Positions 11,344 through 24,444 are shown, counted from the stretch's first letter. The stretch: 64,000 bases of DNA from Hymenochaete sp. R1 (GCA_019400425.1 JAFREE010000031.1:124001-188000); one strand, 5' to 3'. Made by a program: numbers and translations. Notes: generated from the letters alone by a model not told the origin.

Positions 11344-14300
11344 ATGTCTTCGTCGAACAGGGATGAGGCGCACCGGTACGAAATCCTTCGGTATCGAGCC
11401 ACTCGCTGTTTCTGACTCAGTATTTCTTTTTGGTGGGTTTTAAGCTTCATTGAGACCGCGCGGATAGGGATTGTCGGAGGGAAGCCGAAAGCTAGGTACC
11501 GTGTTCAGCTGGAGCATCGGACGGGCGCGAAGGAGAACGTTGACTTGTCGGGGGATGGGAGTGCTGACTTCAGGACGTACGTTGAGCCAGTTCACTTGTA
11601 GGGGATCCATCTATCTGAGCGTTTGAATCAGGTTTCTTGACGTGAACTCACCTACTACGATTCGAGTTACCCGTCTTGATGTTAGTGGGCTACGGCGAGC
11701 GGTGAGTCGTGCTGTTTGATGGCACGTCTCTCTTCTGACTGAAGACTCTTGTAGCAGGCCTGGGCTCGAACGGACGAACGTAATAACCATGAAACGACAT
11801 TAGACTTGGGAAATGATGATGTGCAGGGGCTTGAGTTCTCAGAACGTGAATGTAAGCTCATTCAAGTGATAGGCAGAGCTTTACTGAATTTTAGAGAAGA
11901 CTCTTTGAACGGTCTGAGACTTAAAATTACCTTCGGAGTGCGACAAACGGTAGGACAGTTTGAGACTAAACTATAACTATGTCACTAAAAAGTGTCCCAG
12001 GGTATAGCAGTCGCGGAAATTCGACGTGAGCAGGCGATGTCAGCTTTGGACGTCAACGCGACGATGATGCATCGGCTTGACGTGGGAACAAAAAGTATGA
12101 GCCTCCTTATAGATGTAGCGCTGACTGTGTCGGAGGTATGCTATTCATGTGTAATAACGACAACCGTATGATGATTTACCGGTTTAACTAGCTAGATGCA
12201 ATGGCAAAGGTCGTGGTCACGATTGTACAGTCTGTTTACAAGGTGAGGTCGAGTATGGGTAATCGAAATTTGGTCTCATTAAGATTGTAGAGGATTGAGG
12301 ACATTCCCTCGGTGTACAAGCGCATACGGGACTTGGTTGTAGACCTGGTTGACGAGCTGGATAGAGCCCGCCGAGCGGAGAAGAACTTCGAGACTGAGGA
12401 CGTTCGGAAAGAATTGAATAAACTCATCGATCTTATTATCCAGGCGACGAACGAGTTTCGCCAGTACTATTCGCAGTCAAAATCAAGTAAGTCCGGGGTT
12501 TTCAGGTCCATTGCATCAAATTCGCTCACGTTAGGTAGAAATCGCTTTCAAGGACTTCCTTTCTCCAAAGGGTGGTAGTTTGGATGCTCTTCAGCAGAAG
12601 CTGGATCACCATAGGGCCGTTATCCGTGATGCTTTTCTGAACGAAATCCAGATTGGTGTCCGAGATGTCAAGGGTGACATGAAGGATGTAAAAAATGGAG
12701 TATCGGACGTTAAAGACGATATGCACAGAGTCGTCGAGGGTATCAATGCCTTGCTCTCCCAGCAAAAACGCAGCGACAGCAACCCTCTAGACATTCTGAG
12801 TCCTCCAGAGAACAGCTTGTACTATGGAAAGCCCCGATGCTTACCTGGCACCAGGAAAACATTATTGCGCGATATTCGTTCGTGGATATCCGATGATGCT
12901 CGGACTTCGCGGTTATTTTGGCTATATGGTGTCGCTGGATGTGGGAAAAGCGCTGTCGCATCTACGATAGCTCAAGACCTGGACGGAGAGTTGGCTGGGA
13001 CGTTTTTCTGCAAAAGAGATCAAAATGAGCGAAACAATCCCATCCGCCTCGTTTGGTCCATTTCGGCGCAGCTCGCGAAAGTCAATGCGGATTACAAGGC
13101 AGCGCTTCTACTTGCTATCAAAGAAGAGGACGTATTCAATAACATCGACTTGGACACGCAATTTCGGCTGCTTATCGAGAAACCGTTGTTGAAAATCGAG
13201 CAACTTGTCGTAAAGTCACCTCTCTTGGTCATCATCGATGCCATCGACGAATGTGTCAACCACCAGAAGCTATCCAGCTTGTTGACACGTCTGATTGAGC
13301 TTGCTCCCTGGCTTCTGTTCTTGATCACGAGCAGAGATGTCCCTGGAATTCGGAAGGGCTTTTCTGGACTTGGAGAGACGATGACGGCTCGCGATCTGTT
13401 CGATGACGATGCGAAGGCTGATATCCGTGTGTTTCTCGAAAAGGAACTCGAGCCGGGCGGTAGGCTCGAAGACCTCAAGGGGTTCGTCAAAAAGCATCAT
13501 ATCGACGGACTCGTCGATAAATCACAAGGACTTTTCATCTGGATGCGAACAATCGTGGAGTTCATTGCTCGGCGTGCCATGGGGAAGCTTGACGAGGTTG
13601 AAAGAGTCCTTAATTCCAAGACCTCTTCTGAAGCGGAAGAATCACTTGACGATGCTTATCGGATCGTATTGGAGAGCGCTTTGGTGTCGAGCGAAGGCTT
13701 GGATGTTGTCAGATACATCATCGGGATGTTGGTGGTAACATCCGGAAATACTCCTCTGACTATCGATGCCCTTCACGCTTTCCTTGCCCCGTCGTTTTCC
13801 ATTCTACAAACGGAGTTCAGAACGATATTCAACAGACTACTGGCTGTTCTTATCGTCACCGAGGATGGGATAGTGCGAGTGTATCACATTTCCTTCCTCG
13901 ATTTCGCCTTTTCGAAGGTACGGAGCAAGGAATACTGGCCGAATCCAAAGCATCTGCAGACAGTCATGGCCAAAGGTTGTCTCGAGATCATGGTGAAAGG
14001 TACTCGGAACGCGAAGCGACAGTTGGCGCCGCCTTTGGGCTTGACGTTTAACATCTGCAAACTTGAATCGGCCTATCTCCCTAACAAGGAAGTCGAAGGT
14101 CTTGAAGAACGGATCAGAGGATTCATCTCGTTGGAATTGCGATACAGCTCATTACACTGGCTTGATCATCTTCGGGAGGTGTCCTCAATTGATTTAGGGT
14201 CGGAAAAAGCGGATGCTGTAGGCACCGCGATTGAAGCACTCATCTGCTCAAGTCGATCTCTATATTGGCTTGAAGTCATGAGTCTGATTGAACACCTTCC

Positions 14301-16783
14301 TGCCGCGCGGGATATATTGCTGAGCTTCAGCACCAATACAACGGTATGAAGAATTTTCTGAGTTATTCAGCGCTCAGGTACTTACTTATCCCTTCCAGCT
14401 CAAGTCTAAGTTTCCAAGAATAATCGAAGTCGCAGTACAATTACGTCGGTTTGTCGATCGATTCTTTACGCCCATCTCCGTCAGCGCTCCCCACCTGTAC
14501 ATCTCAACTCTACCATGGCTTCCCAGTAGCTCCAATCTATGGGATAGTTGGCAAGGCGAATTCCGGCATCGTCAATTCCTCTCGCGATCTATTGACGAAG
14601 AGTCGCACATTCTTCACCATATCCCATCCTCCAGTTTCATCAAGGCGATAGCGGCGTCTCCCGTCGAGACTCTGTTTGCCACCGGATCGAAGGATGGATG
14701 TATCAGGTTTTGGAATACTCAGACGGGCTACCGAGTAGGGGGTGACTTGCAGGCTCATGACGAAGATGTAGGGGCTCTCGCCTTTTCTCCCGATGGGCAA
14801 TATATCGCTTCGGGGTCTTGGGTTGAAGGCAGAGTGCTACTGTGGGATACTCAAAACCATTCCGCAGTCGGAGAACCTCTTATAGGCCATGACGGAGGGG
14901 TTTCAGGCCTTGATTTCTCAAAAGACGGGAGATTCGTTGCGTCCGGGTCAAGGGACTGGACGATAAGAATATGGAATCTACATACCTATGATTGTTATAG
15001 AGTTTTTGCAGGCCCCGATTACGAGATCAACACCGTCGCCTTTTCGCCTGACTCACGACAACTTGCGTCTGGCTCCGATGGTCAATTAGTTTATGTTTGG
15101 GACATAGAGACTGAGGGTTACAGGGGCCTCGATGGCCACAATGGGCCGGTATACGCTGTTGCATTCTCTCCTGATGGGTCACGGCTTGTATCTGCTTCAG
15201 ATGATGAGACTGTGCGACTTTGGGATACGATAACTTGGAGTTCCATCGGAAATCCCATTTCTGTTAATGAAACCATCCAGTCAATGGCATTCTCGCCGGA
15301 TGGGAGGCACATACTTTCCGGTTCTTGGTCCTCCGTCTCGCTTTACGACGCCAAGTCGGGCTTTTTGGTGTCACGTCTCGACATACAGAGAGACTTTGTT
15401 GCCTTTTCTTTCGATGGAACACAGATTGTGTGTGCATCCAACTATGAAATCAGTATCATCGGCTTTGACGGGAAACACCAGGCCAATGAAGACACAGGCG
15501 GTCACACGGGTCGCATTTTCACTGCTGTGTACTCACCGGATGGGTCACGTATCGCTTCAGCGTCGTATGATCGCTCAATCCGTATCTGGGATTCCGAGTC
15601 GGGTGCTTTGATTTTACCTGATCCTACCTCGAGGTCATTCCCGAACGCAAACCACATTTCCGCGTGGAGAGCGTTCCGAAATAAGGCAAAAGCAGTTTTC
15701 AAGTCGAATGGCCGTAGTCGACGACATTTTGCTGAAGGTGACGGAATAACTACCAAATCTCGAGGGGATGGCCCGGATGTTATTTTGCAGCATGCTTACC
15801 CTGTAAGTTTTGCAGCATTCTCCTCCGATGGGAAATATATAGCGTCTGGCGATTCGAACGGTATCGTCAAGGTATGGGACTCGCAGACTGGCAAATTTAT
15901 CAGGGGACTGTTCGAAGCACATTCCTCAGAGGTCTACTGTGGGGTCTTTTCGCCAACAAACCATATTCTAGTGACTGGTTCGGACGACAGTGCCTTATGT
16001 GCGTGGAATGTAGAAATAGTTGGATCCGAAATCAAGGCTTCATTTCGAAAAGGAAGAGTCTGCTGCATTGCATTCTTCCCAGATGGTCATCGTATCGTAT
16101 TCGGAACCGATGGGGCAATCGGACTATGCGACTTGCAGGACGGTTCTTTTTCCGAACTTTTCACCGTCGAATGCACAATCACAAGTGTAGCTTTGTCTCG
16201 TGACGGAAAGCTGCTGGCGGCTGGAGGGGACGACCGGTTAGTGCATGTTTGGGACACGGACACCAAACAATTGGTTTGCGCTCCGTTCACGGGGCATTCT
16301 GGATGGATTGTCTCTGTCAAATTTCTTGCGGAAGATATTGTCATCTCTGGATCATACGACGACACGGTTCGCGCATGGGATTTACGGACGGGTAAAGCCG
16401 CTAGTAGACCGTTGATGGGTCATACGAACGACGTCAATTGTGTAACTGTTTCCCCGGACAGGGCTCGACTCCTTTCAAGCTCCGACGATCATACAATTCG
16501 TATATGGGATTCACAAAGTTTCTTCTGGGAGACCGTGCTCAATGAATGTGGATGTGAGGTTCTGGGTCCGGAGCAGGTCCCTGAGGCTATCTCGGACGAG
16601 GGGTGGATACGCACGTCGGACGGTGGACTGTTGCTTTGGGTTCCAGATCATTATCGTGCACTGATCCGTGATACGAGCCTTCGTCGCATATCTGCGAGGG
16701 AAGAGGACCAGCCAATCCGAATACTTTGGGATAAGCTCATTCATGGTACTGATTGGACGAAAGTACGCCAATCGGACTTATAG
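11344..16783 (+). CDS. C2-like/NACHT/WD40 STAND (NLR-like) protein NLR-2
   Basis: The product is 1649 aa in ten exons: 11344-11375, 11445-11576, 11632-11701, 11758-11851, 11900-11949, 12001-12135, 12192-12242, 12291-12486, 12539-14343 and 14399-16783. Every junction is GT-AG, and the phases match NLR-3 and NLR-4, which decided the start and the small exons. Order of parts: a beta-rich C2-like region (about 10-115); helices (about 125-250, ending in the ED(V)RKEL region); a linker; Walker A GVAGCGKS at 384-391; Walker B LLVIIDAIDE at 482-491; a winged-helix-like part; then from 856 about 14 WD repeats and a cap with DEGWIRTSDGG and a final HGTDWTKV. A basic insert separates repeats 8 and 9. 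Family knowledge says the NACHT domain drives nucleotide-dependent oligomerisation and the WD repeats sense a ligand. The actual ligand and output are unknown. It is in tandem with NLR-3, 1.8 kb downstream. Confidence 0.88.
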
Positions 16784-18575
16784 TTGGACGTTTCGTGCAT
16801 TTTTGAATATCTCGAGTTCGTATTGGATGTAATGTTTAGCTTTTTTTTTGATACTACTCTTTGATTCACTTCTCTTTTCTATACTACTACTACCGTACTA
16901 ATACATGTATGTTACTTGTATAGTTTCAGTTTCTCTTGCGTTGCTTCTGTATCCATGTAATGATGAATCGTTAGAGTCTCCTTTTTCAAAGGAAGAAATA
17001 TTCGAAGCAGATGTTCAGAGTTCGAGAACAAGCCGGTCAAAATCATTGAATCAGGAACTAATTCAGCGTGCTTAGATTGGTGACGATTCCAATATACAAA
17101 AAAAAAGTAATATAATACCTTTGAGTGCCGTTCAAGTTCCGCAGGCCATCGTCCCTCACGCCCCCAATATCAATGCATAACCTTTTTGACGACGACTTTC
17201 GATAGGCTAATTTAATCCCTTCCTCTGCATTCGACCTGCCATCTTAAAAGTAATTGACAAATAAAATCTATCGTTTGTTCTCAACGTCAGCGGCAATGCC
17301 AAGCAATGCATCCGAGTCGTCAAACAACCCGACGCGCTCGCTGTTAGCACATGGATCCGTTTTGGCCGTTCTTTCACGCCACGGGCGAGTCCATTGGAAG
17401 ACGACGACGAAAGTCAATGCCATAGGCCCTATTCGGTGGGCTTGGGCGCCTATACAGGCCTACGTATTCCCACATACTTTGCCGAACCAGGCCGTTTGCA
17501 TGATTATCTGGCAGAACTAGTGAAGCGTGAGAACGCGTGGGCGTCAACTGTTGCTGGCGTAGACTCGGACACGGTAAGGGACTCGCTTCCTCGCCGCCTC
17601 TTACCTCTCTTACCCCGTAGGCTGGGCCCACCTGGTGTCGCCTCAGCACGGAACCAGTTCCCTCGACGAGTGCGTATTAGGAGGAGGCTGGTAGATGATC
17701 TCTATCACTCTCCAGCTCCGCTCAATTGCATTTCGTTATCACCCGCTATTCCCACTCACTGCCACACATATACCCCTCAGTGAACGATTGTGCTGTTACA
17801 AGGCGAGCCTCAGGAAGGCCCAGGAGGATCCCTTGCCAGGCACATTTTTCCCAAGCGAAGGTATGGTCGTTGCCGATTGTTACATACGGGGATGACACGG
17901 ATCCCCGCCTTCAAGTAAAACCTCCTCGTGTTAGGACTGTGTTGGGTACAAAGAAGGCCTGCAAGGATACATGCAAGCCTCGCTGTTATTGGGATAGGAC
18001 AATGCTTGATCCAATCTTAATCTTCAGTTGCGCGTTGTTGATCGCGTTTATGATTGAGCGCTGAGATCAGCCAAATAAACCTTATTTTTTATTGGAAGCG
18101 TCCTAGAAAAACTTGGGAAGGCCCACTCGTCTCAGTCTGGAGTGAAGTCGAACATTTCTCGGTGGGCGTCTCGCCAAGGGCTCCCTGATGCACCAAGAGT
18201 CGGCGGTGTGATTGTCATGTAGAGGCTCGTTTCTTACCATCCGATTCATGAATGTCTTCTCGATGCGCTCGAAAGCACCGGTAGTACTGGATATACCTTT
18301 GCTGGTACTGGTAACCGTCCGCATTTTTTGATTCTTCCAAAGCGACATCAGCTGAACATCGACAGGGGTCCGGAGCATCGGGAGGGAGGAGCTTCGAGCG
18401 CTCATTCATTCAATTCCTTATCATTTCGTGGTAGACCAACCCCTACCTGGACAGCGCCAGCAGACAGAAGATGCATCCTATCTCACTTGATGATACGTCT
18501 GATCGCTTAAACAGGCTTATAAAACATCATGGAGTTCATCAGGTCGCTATCTATGCACCTCTCTGTTCTTTCTCC
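16784..18575. other. Intergenic region between NLR-2 and NLR-3, possible gene remnant
   Basis: After the NLR-2 stop there is AT-rich DNA to about 17250. The segment 17296-17900 then has higher GC and locally protein-like frames. One frame from 17394 reads through a plausible donor at 17576. Another, from 17296, starts with ATG but ends at 17520. They do not join into one gene without forcing a frame change, so I list this as a possible decayed or unrecognised gene only. From about 18100 onwards the DNA is the NLR-3 promoter, with a TATA-like box at 18518. Confidence 0.4.
18518..18524 (+). promoter_or_regulatory. TATA-like box of NLR-3
   Basis: TATAAAA lies 58 bp before the NLR-3 start codon. 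NLR-4 has the same heptamer 62 bp before its start, and both are followed by an ACxATGG-like context. The shared spacing suggests a conserved core promoter, but this is by eye only. Confidence 0.5.
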
Positions 18576-21500
18576 ATGTCCCTCCCAGACGACCCTGCTG
18601 CGTATAGGTGAGGAGATCCCTGTGCTGCTCTCTGTCATGACCTTCCAACCCTGACTGTTCGTAGTTTCATTGAAGTAACGCATATATCCATTGCAGGACA
18701 TGATGCGAAATGCAAGCACATTATTGAATTGGAACACTCGACAGGCGCTAAGGAGACGATCGCGTTGGCGAGTGACGGGAATGCGGATTTTCGAACGTGA
18801 ATACAAATTTCTCGCTAATTGGTTGTATATTTGCTTTACAATTGCTGCAGATTTCTAGACATACACTCGTTAGCTAAGGCTCGCATCAGTCGCAAGAATA
18901 CAAATTGGTCAAGGCATAAGGTAAGGCGGGTTTCATGATCCTGTTCGCTTTCACGATTAAAACTCTCCATCTAAGGCAAAGTTGACCCGGAAAAACAAGC
19001 ATGACTGGTGGACGATGAGCTTGGACTTGGAAAAGGGTGGATTTGAAGGAATGGAAGATTCAGAGCATGAATGTAAGGCAATGCACTCTCAGATACCAAT
19101 ATGGTTGCTGAGCCCCAGCATAGATGCTTGTGGTGAAATGAAAGTGAGAATAACTTTCGGAGTGTTATATACGGTATGGATTTTTTTTTGTGAATAGGGA
19201 GGCAGGAACCTGATTGCTCTACCAGCGCGTGTCGGTAGCAACGATTCGACGTGAACAAGCGATGGCCACTTTGGACGATAAAGCGTCCATGATGCAGCGG
19301 ATTGAAACGGGAACGAAAGCAATGAGCCTACTTATGGGTTTGGCAGTGACTGTAGCCGAGGTAAGGCATAGACTAACTGTATAAATGGCTACCGTACTTA
19401 CGCATAAATTTCTACAGTTAAATGCCTTGGCAAAGGTCGTCGTTGGCGTCGTAAATTTTGTTTACATGGTGAGACATTTATCAGATACCTAGAATTGCTA
19501 CTCAATATTAGTTTAGAGGATCGAGGACATTCACACGACATTTGATGACGTACGGGACATTGTCAGAAGACTGGCCGACGAAGTAGAGAAGGCACGCCGC
19601 GCGGAGAAGTATTTCAGAACTGAGGATGTCCGGAAAGAACTGGATAATCTCATCAGACTTGTCATTCGTGCGTCAGAGGAGTTTCGTACATTTTACTCAC
19701 AACCGAAGTCCAGTAAGTTTGGAGACGAGTCTTGACTTTCACCACACTTTCTTACTTATGATCCAGAAATTGCCAAAAGCCAGTTCATTTCGTCGAGGAA
19801 GGATACCTTAGCCCTCCTGAAAGATGAGCTTGGACATCAAAGAGAGGTTATACGAGACGCTTTTTTGACTGAAATTCAAAGCAACGTCACAGAGGTCAAA
19901 GCCGGGATATCGGACATCCGGGACGAAATGCGCAAAGCCACTGAAGGGATTGAGTCCCTAATAGCTCAGCGGAAGCTACAGGAGGCTGGTAGCCTTTTGG
20001 ACACCTTAAAACCTCCCATAAATAGCAAATACTACGGAAAGCCTGCGTGCTTGCCTGGCACGAGAAGATCGGTTTTGAATCGCATTCTCTCTTGGACATC
20101 CGATGACGCACAGTCTTCGAGACTGTTCTGGCTCTATGGTGTTGCTGGGTGTGGGAAAAGCACCATTGCTACCACGATAGCAGAGCTATTTGAGGCTCGT
20201 TGCGGCTTGGCTGGGTCGTTCTTCTGCAAGAGGGACGAAAAGGATCGCAGTAATCCTTTTCGTTTGCTTTGGTCCATTGCGTACCTGCTCGCAAAGGCCA
20301 ATGAGGAATTCGGGGCGACCCTTCTAACCGCCATCCACGATGATGACCCTTTCGATAACATTGACCTCGACGCCCAGTTCCGACTCCTCCTCGAGAAACC
20401 GTTGTCTAAAATAGCTCAACGCGGTGTTACATCGCCCCTTCTGTTCGTAATCGATGCTCTCGACGAATGTGTCAATCATGGAAAGGTGGCCAACCTTTTA
20501 TCACGTTTAGTCAAGATCGCACCTTGGCTTCTTATCCTGGTCACGAGTCGGGATGTGACTGGCGTGCGGAAGGAATTTACAGGACTTGGACGCTTGATGA
20601 GGAGTCACAATCTCTTTGATGACAATGCGAAGATGGACATTCAGCTATTTCTCGAAAGAGCGACTCATTCCGGTGGAAGCCTCGAAGACCTTCGCGAAAT
20701 TCTTGAAACACATCCGAACTATAAAAACAGGCTTGTTGAGAAGTCGCAGGGTCTCTTTATCTGGATGCGAACGGCCGTGGAGTTCATAGCGCGGCACGAA
20801 ACAGGAAAACAGATTGCTCTTGAAAAATTGCTCGATTCCAAAAGTTCCGTTGAAGCAGAGTCGGCACTCGATGACATGTATCGAGTAGTATTGGATGATG
20901 CTTCGACAACGGCTAACGGCAGGAAAGTTGTCCAATACATCATCGGTATCCTGGTAGTAACATCCGTGACCGAGCTGTTGACAATCGACGCACTTCACGC
21001 CTTCTTACCGCCCAAACTACACGTCTCTCTTGCAGAGTTCACAGCCATTTTTAATAGACTTCTGGCCGTTCTCGTCGTGACTAAGGATGGACTCGTACAC
21101 GTGTATCACATTACCTTCCTGGATTTTGCGTCTTCGAAGCCACGGATCGAATACTACTGGTTGGATCCGAGATATTTGCAGACTATCATGTCGCTGGGTT
21201 GTCTTGAGATCATGTTGAAAGGGACTCGGAACGCGAATCGGCAGCCGGAGGCGCCTCCTGGCCTGACATTCAACATTTGCAAATTAGATACGGCTTATCT
21301 TCCCAATAAGGATGTCAAAGATCTCGCGGAACGTATCGAGAACAATGTTTCAACGGAACTTCGATACAGTTCGCTGCATTGGCTCGGCCATCTTCAGAAA
21401 TTATCCGTGATCGGTGGAGGAGCTGGAGATGCAGCCATGTTGCACGATATGGTCGAGGAGTTTATTTGTTCAAGTCGATCAATGTATTGGCTTGAACTCA

Positions 21501-23974
21501 TGAACCTCATTGGACATCTTCCTACTGCTCGGGATATACTATTTAATTTTAGTACAGATGCAAAGGTATTTAGTTTTTTTTTGTCGAGCGAGCCGATATC
21601 TAACCATCCCTTAAAGCTCAAGTCCAGACACGCGAAAGCGATCGGAATCGCTGTACAACTGCGTAAATTCGTGGACAGGTTCTTCACGCCGATCTCTTTT
21701 AGCACTCCTCACTTGTACATCTCAACCTTGCCGTGGCTTGCTGACCAGTCTCAACTATGGTACGGTTGGCAAGACGAGTTTCCACATCAATACTACTTGT
21801 CGCGGTCGATCGACGAAGAAGCGCACACTCTCCATCGCATCTCTTGTCCAAGTGTAATTTGGGCCATGGCTATATCTCCTACTGAAACTTGTTTTGCCAC
21901 AGGTTCAAGAGACGGGTGTATAAGATTCTGGGACTCTCGGACGGGTCGTCGTGTGGGAGACGACTTGAAGGCCCACGAAGAAGACATTTGTGTTCTCTCC
22001 TTTTCTCCTGATGGCCTGTATATTGCTTCCTGGTCATGGATAGAAAGTGATATATTGTTGTGGGATACTCATAATCACTCACCCGTTGGAAAGCCTTTTA
22101 CAGGTCACACCATGGGTGGTTTAGCCCTTAATTTTTCACGCGACGGAACGTTACTCGCATCGGGTTCCAGGGACAGTACAATAAGAATATGGGATGTACG
22201 CACGCATGAATGCTACAAAGTTTTCACCGATCATACTGATGAAGTCAACTCCGTCGTATTTTCGCCCGATGGACGGCAACTCGTATCAGGCTCTGACGAC
22301 AATACCGTTCGTGTATGGGACATCAACTCGGACAAAAGCGCAAGCTTGACTGGACACGTTGGTCTAGTTCGTGCTGTTGCATTTTCGCCCGATGGTACAC
22401 GAATCGCCTCTGGTTCTTTTGACAGAACTCTGCGCATCTGGGATGCTAATAGTTGTTGTTTGATTGGCGAACCAGTACATACCGGCTACGACATTTACGC
22501 TGTGGATTTCTCGCCTGACGGGGCATACATTGGTGCTGGTACCTGGATCTTTTTCTCAGTTTGGGATGTCGAGTCGGCGTCTCCTACAATACAATTCGAT
22601 ACGCCGGGCTTATACGCTGCCTTTTCCCTCGACGGGACGCAAATCGTATGTGCTGCCGACCGCGAGATCACTATTATTGGATTCGAAGGAGAACACGAAC
22701 TCCGTAGAGAAACGGACGGTCATACAGATCGCGTCTACTCTGTAGCTTATTCGCCGACCGGGGCACGCATCGCATCCGCGTCGGCAGACCACTCGATTCG
22801 TGTTTGGGACTCTCAGACTGGCGCTTCGATTCTGCCTGATCTTGCCACGAGGATTTCTTTGAATTGCGGAGCCTCAAGGAAATCAATTAGACAAAGAGCG
22901 AAAGCGGCACTCAAGCCGATTAGCTCCAGCCAAAGATTTTTCCGTGAAAGCAATGGCAATGGCCCTGACTTTACTTTGCAGCACTCTTCCGCTCCAAATT
23001 TTGTTGCATTCTCTCCAGATGGTAGGCATCTAGCATCTGGAGATGCGGGTGGCATGGTCAAAATATGGGATCCGCAAACCGGGATGTGCAAAAAGGGACC
23101 TTTCAGTGCGCACTCCGACGGAATCAACTGTGGCGCATTTTCGCCGAAGGGGGATTTCCTGGCGATGGGTTCGTACGATGGAACCTTGTGTGTATGGGAC
23201 GTCGACACGGTCGAGTCTAATGGGAACGTCTTATTGCAAAAGGAGACTATATGGGGTATCGCATTTTATCCGGATGGTTACCGTATTGCATTCAGTACAG
23301 ACAAAGCGATTGGATTGTACGATATGCGCGCTGATACTGTTTCAGTGCTCTTCAATGTCGAATACATCGTTCTCGCTTTAGCTGTGTCGGAAGACGGGGA
23401 ACTCCTGGCTGCCGGAGGGGACGACCAGAAAGTGCACGTTTGGAACTTGCGCACTGGGCTCCCTGTATGTACTCCATTCGAAGGACATTCCGAGCGGATT
23501 GTCTCTTTGAAGTTTCTTACAGACAATATCATTGTTTCTGGGTCTTTCGATGACACGATTCGCGCGTGGGATTTGGAGTCAGGCATGCAAGCTGGGAGAC
23601 CGTTATTGGGACATACGAATGATGTTGTCTGTATTGACATCTCGCCAGATAGGACACGCATAGTTTCGGGTTCTGCGGATCATACAATCCGCGTATGGGA
23701 TCCGCACACGTTCTCTTGGGAATCAACATTGAATTCATGTGGTTGTGCAGTGTTGGGCCCTGAAGAGATCCCCGAAATAATCTCGGATGATGGATGGATA
23801 AGGACGACGGACGGTGGACTGCTGCTATGGGTTCCGAATGATTGTCGAGCTCTGGTACGGGATACAAGTCTCCTTCGCATTTCTGCAGGTGATGAGGACC
23901 AACCTATTCGGATCCTCTGGGACAAACTTATACATGGGGTCGATTGGACTAAAATACGACATTTAGATACTTAG
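18576..23974 (+). CDS. C2-like/NACHT/WD40 STAND (NLR-like) protein NLR-3
   Basis: The product is 1639 aa if all ten exons are spliced: 18576-18607, 18665-18796, 18851-18920, 18976-19072, 19124-19173, 19226-19360, 19418-19468, 19517-19712, 19767-21565 and 21617-23974. The domain order equals NLR-2: a C2-like start with SFIEVTHISIAGHD; a helical block; NACHT with GVAGCGKST and a Walker B LLFVIDALDECVN; then about 14 WD repeats and the cap with DDGWIRTTDGG. The intron 21566-21616 is 51 bp, a multiple of three, and has no stop, so exons 9 and 10 form one continuous reading frame. Splicing is supported by the position of the same intron in NLR-1, NLR-2 and NLR-4, but retention would simply add 17 residues. 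It sits directly downstream of NLR-2 on the same strand and is overall closer to NLR-4 in wording. Its role in non-self recognition is inferred from the family. Confidence 0.88.
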
Positions 23975-24444
23975 TAGTTCTCTTGCGTTTTTATTAGTGT
24001 GGCTGTATCTCGACGTTTCGGTTTACTTAAGCTTTCTTTCTTCGCATTATTTTGACATTACGGATCGGTATGCATTTCAGAAAATCAGTATCATCATCTT
24101 CATATGTCGTTGAAACACTCTCGCTTACCCAAGACCCCTTAAGTACTATCACATGTGGTTTCTAGGAATAGGCCGATGAAATAAAATTGGTTAATGTCGC
24201 GTTGCCTGTGTCGTTGTGAACTGAACTTGAAAGAAAAATGATTTGCGAATCCCGGTGCAGCAACTATTTTGTGCCGATCGTGTCGATCGTCCGCATTCGA
24301 GGAGGCTTTTTTCTTCTTTGGGTGTGCAGTTCTGTCCACGTCAGTCACGGCTTCACCTTCGTCCACCAGCGTCATTCCTTTCCCTTCTTTTACGGTCATC
24401 TAGGCTCGGCCATTTGTGTTCTCGGAACTTCTACATCATTCAAG
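23975..24444. other. Intergenic region, 3' end of NLR-3 and promoter of PHO88
   Basis: There are 470 bp without a gene. The first half is AT-rich and presumably carries the NLR-3 3' UTR. The second half has pyrimidine-rich stretches before the PHO88 start. An open frame from 24238 runs into PHO88 exon 1 but is not needed and has no conserved content. Confidence 0.5.
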
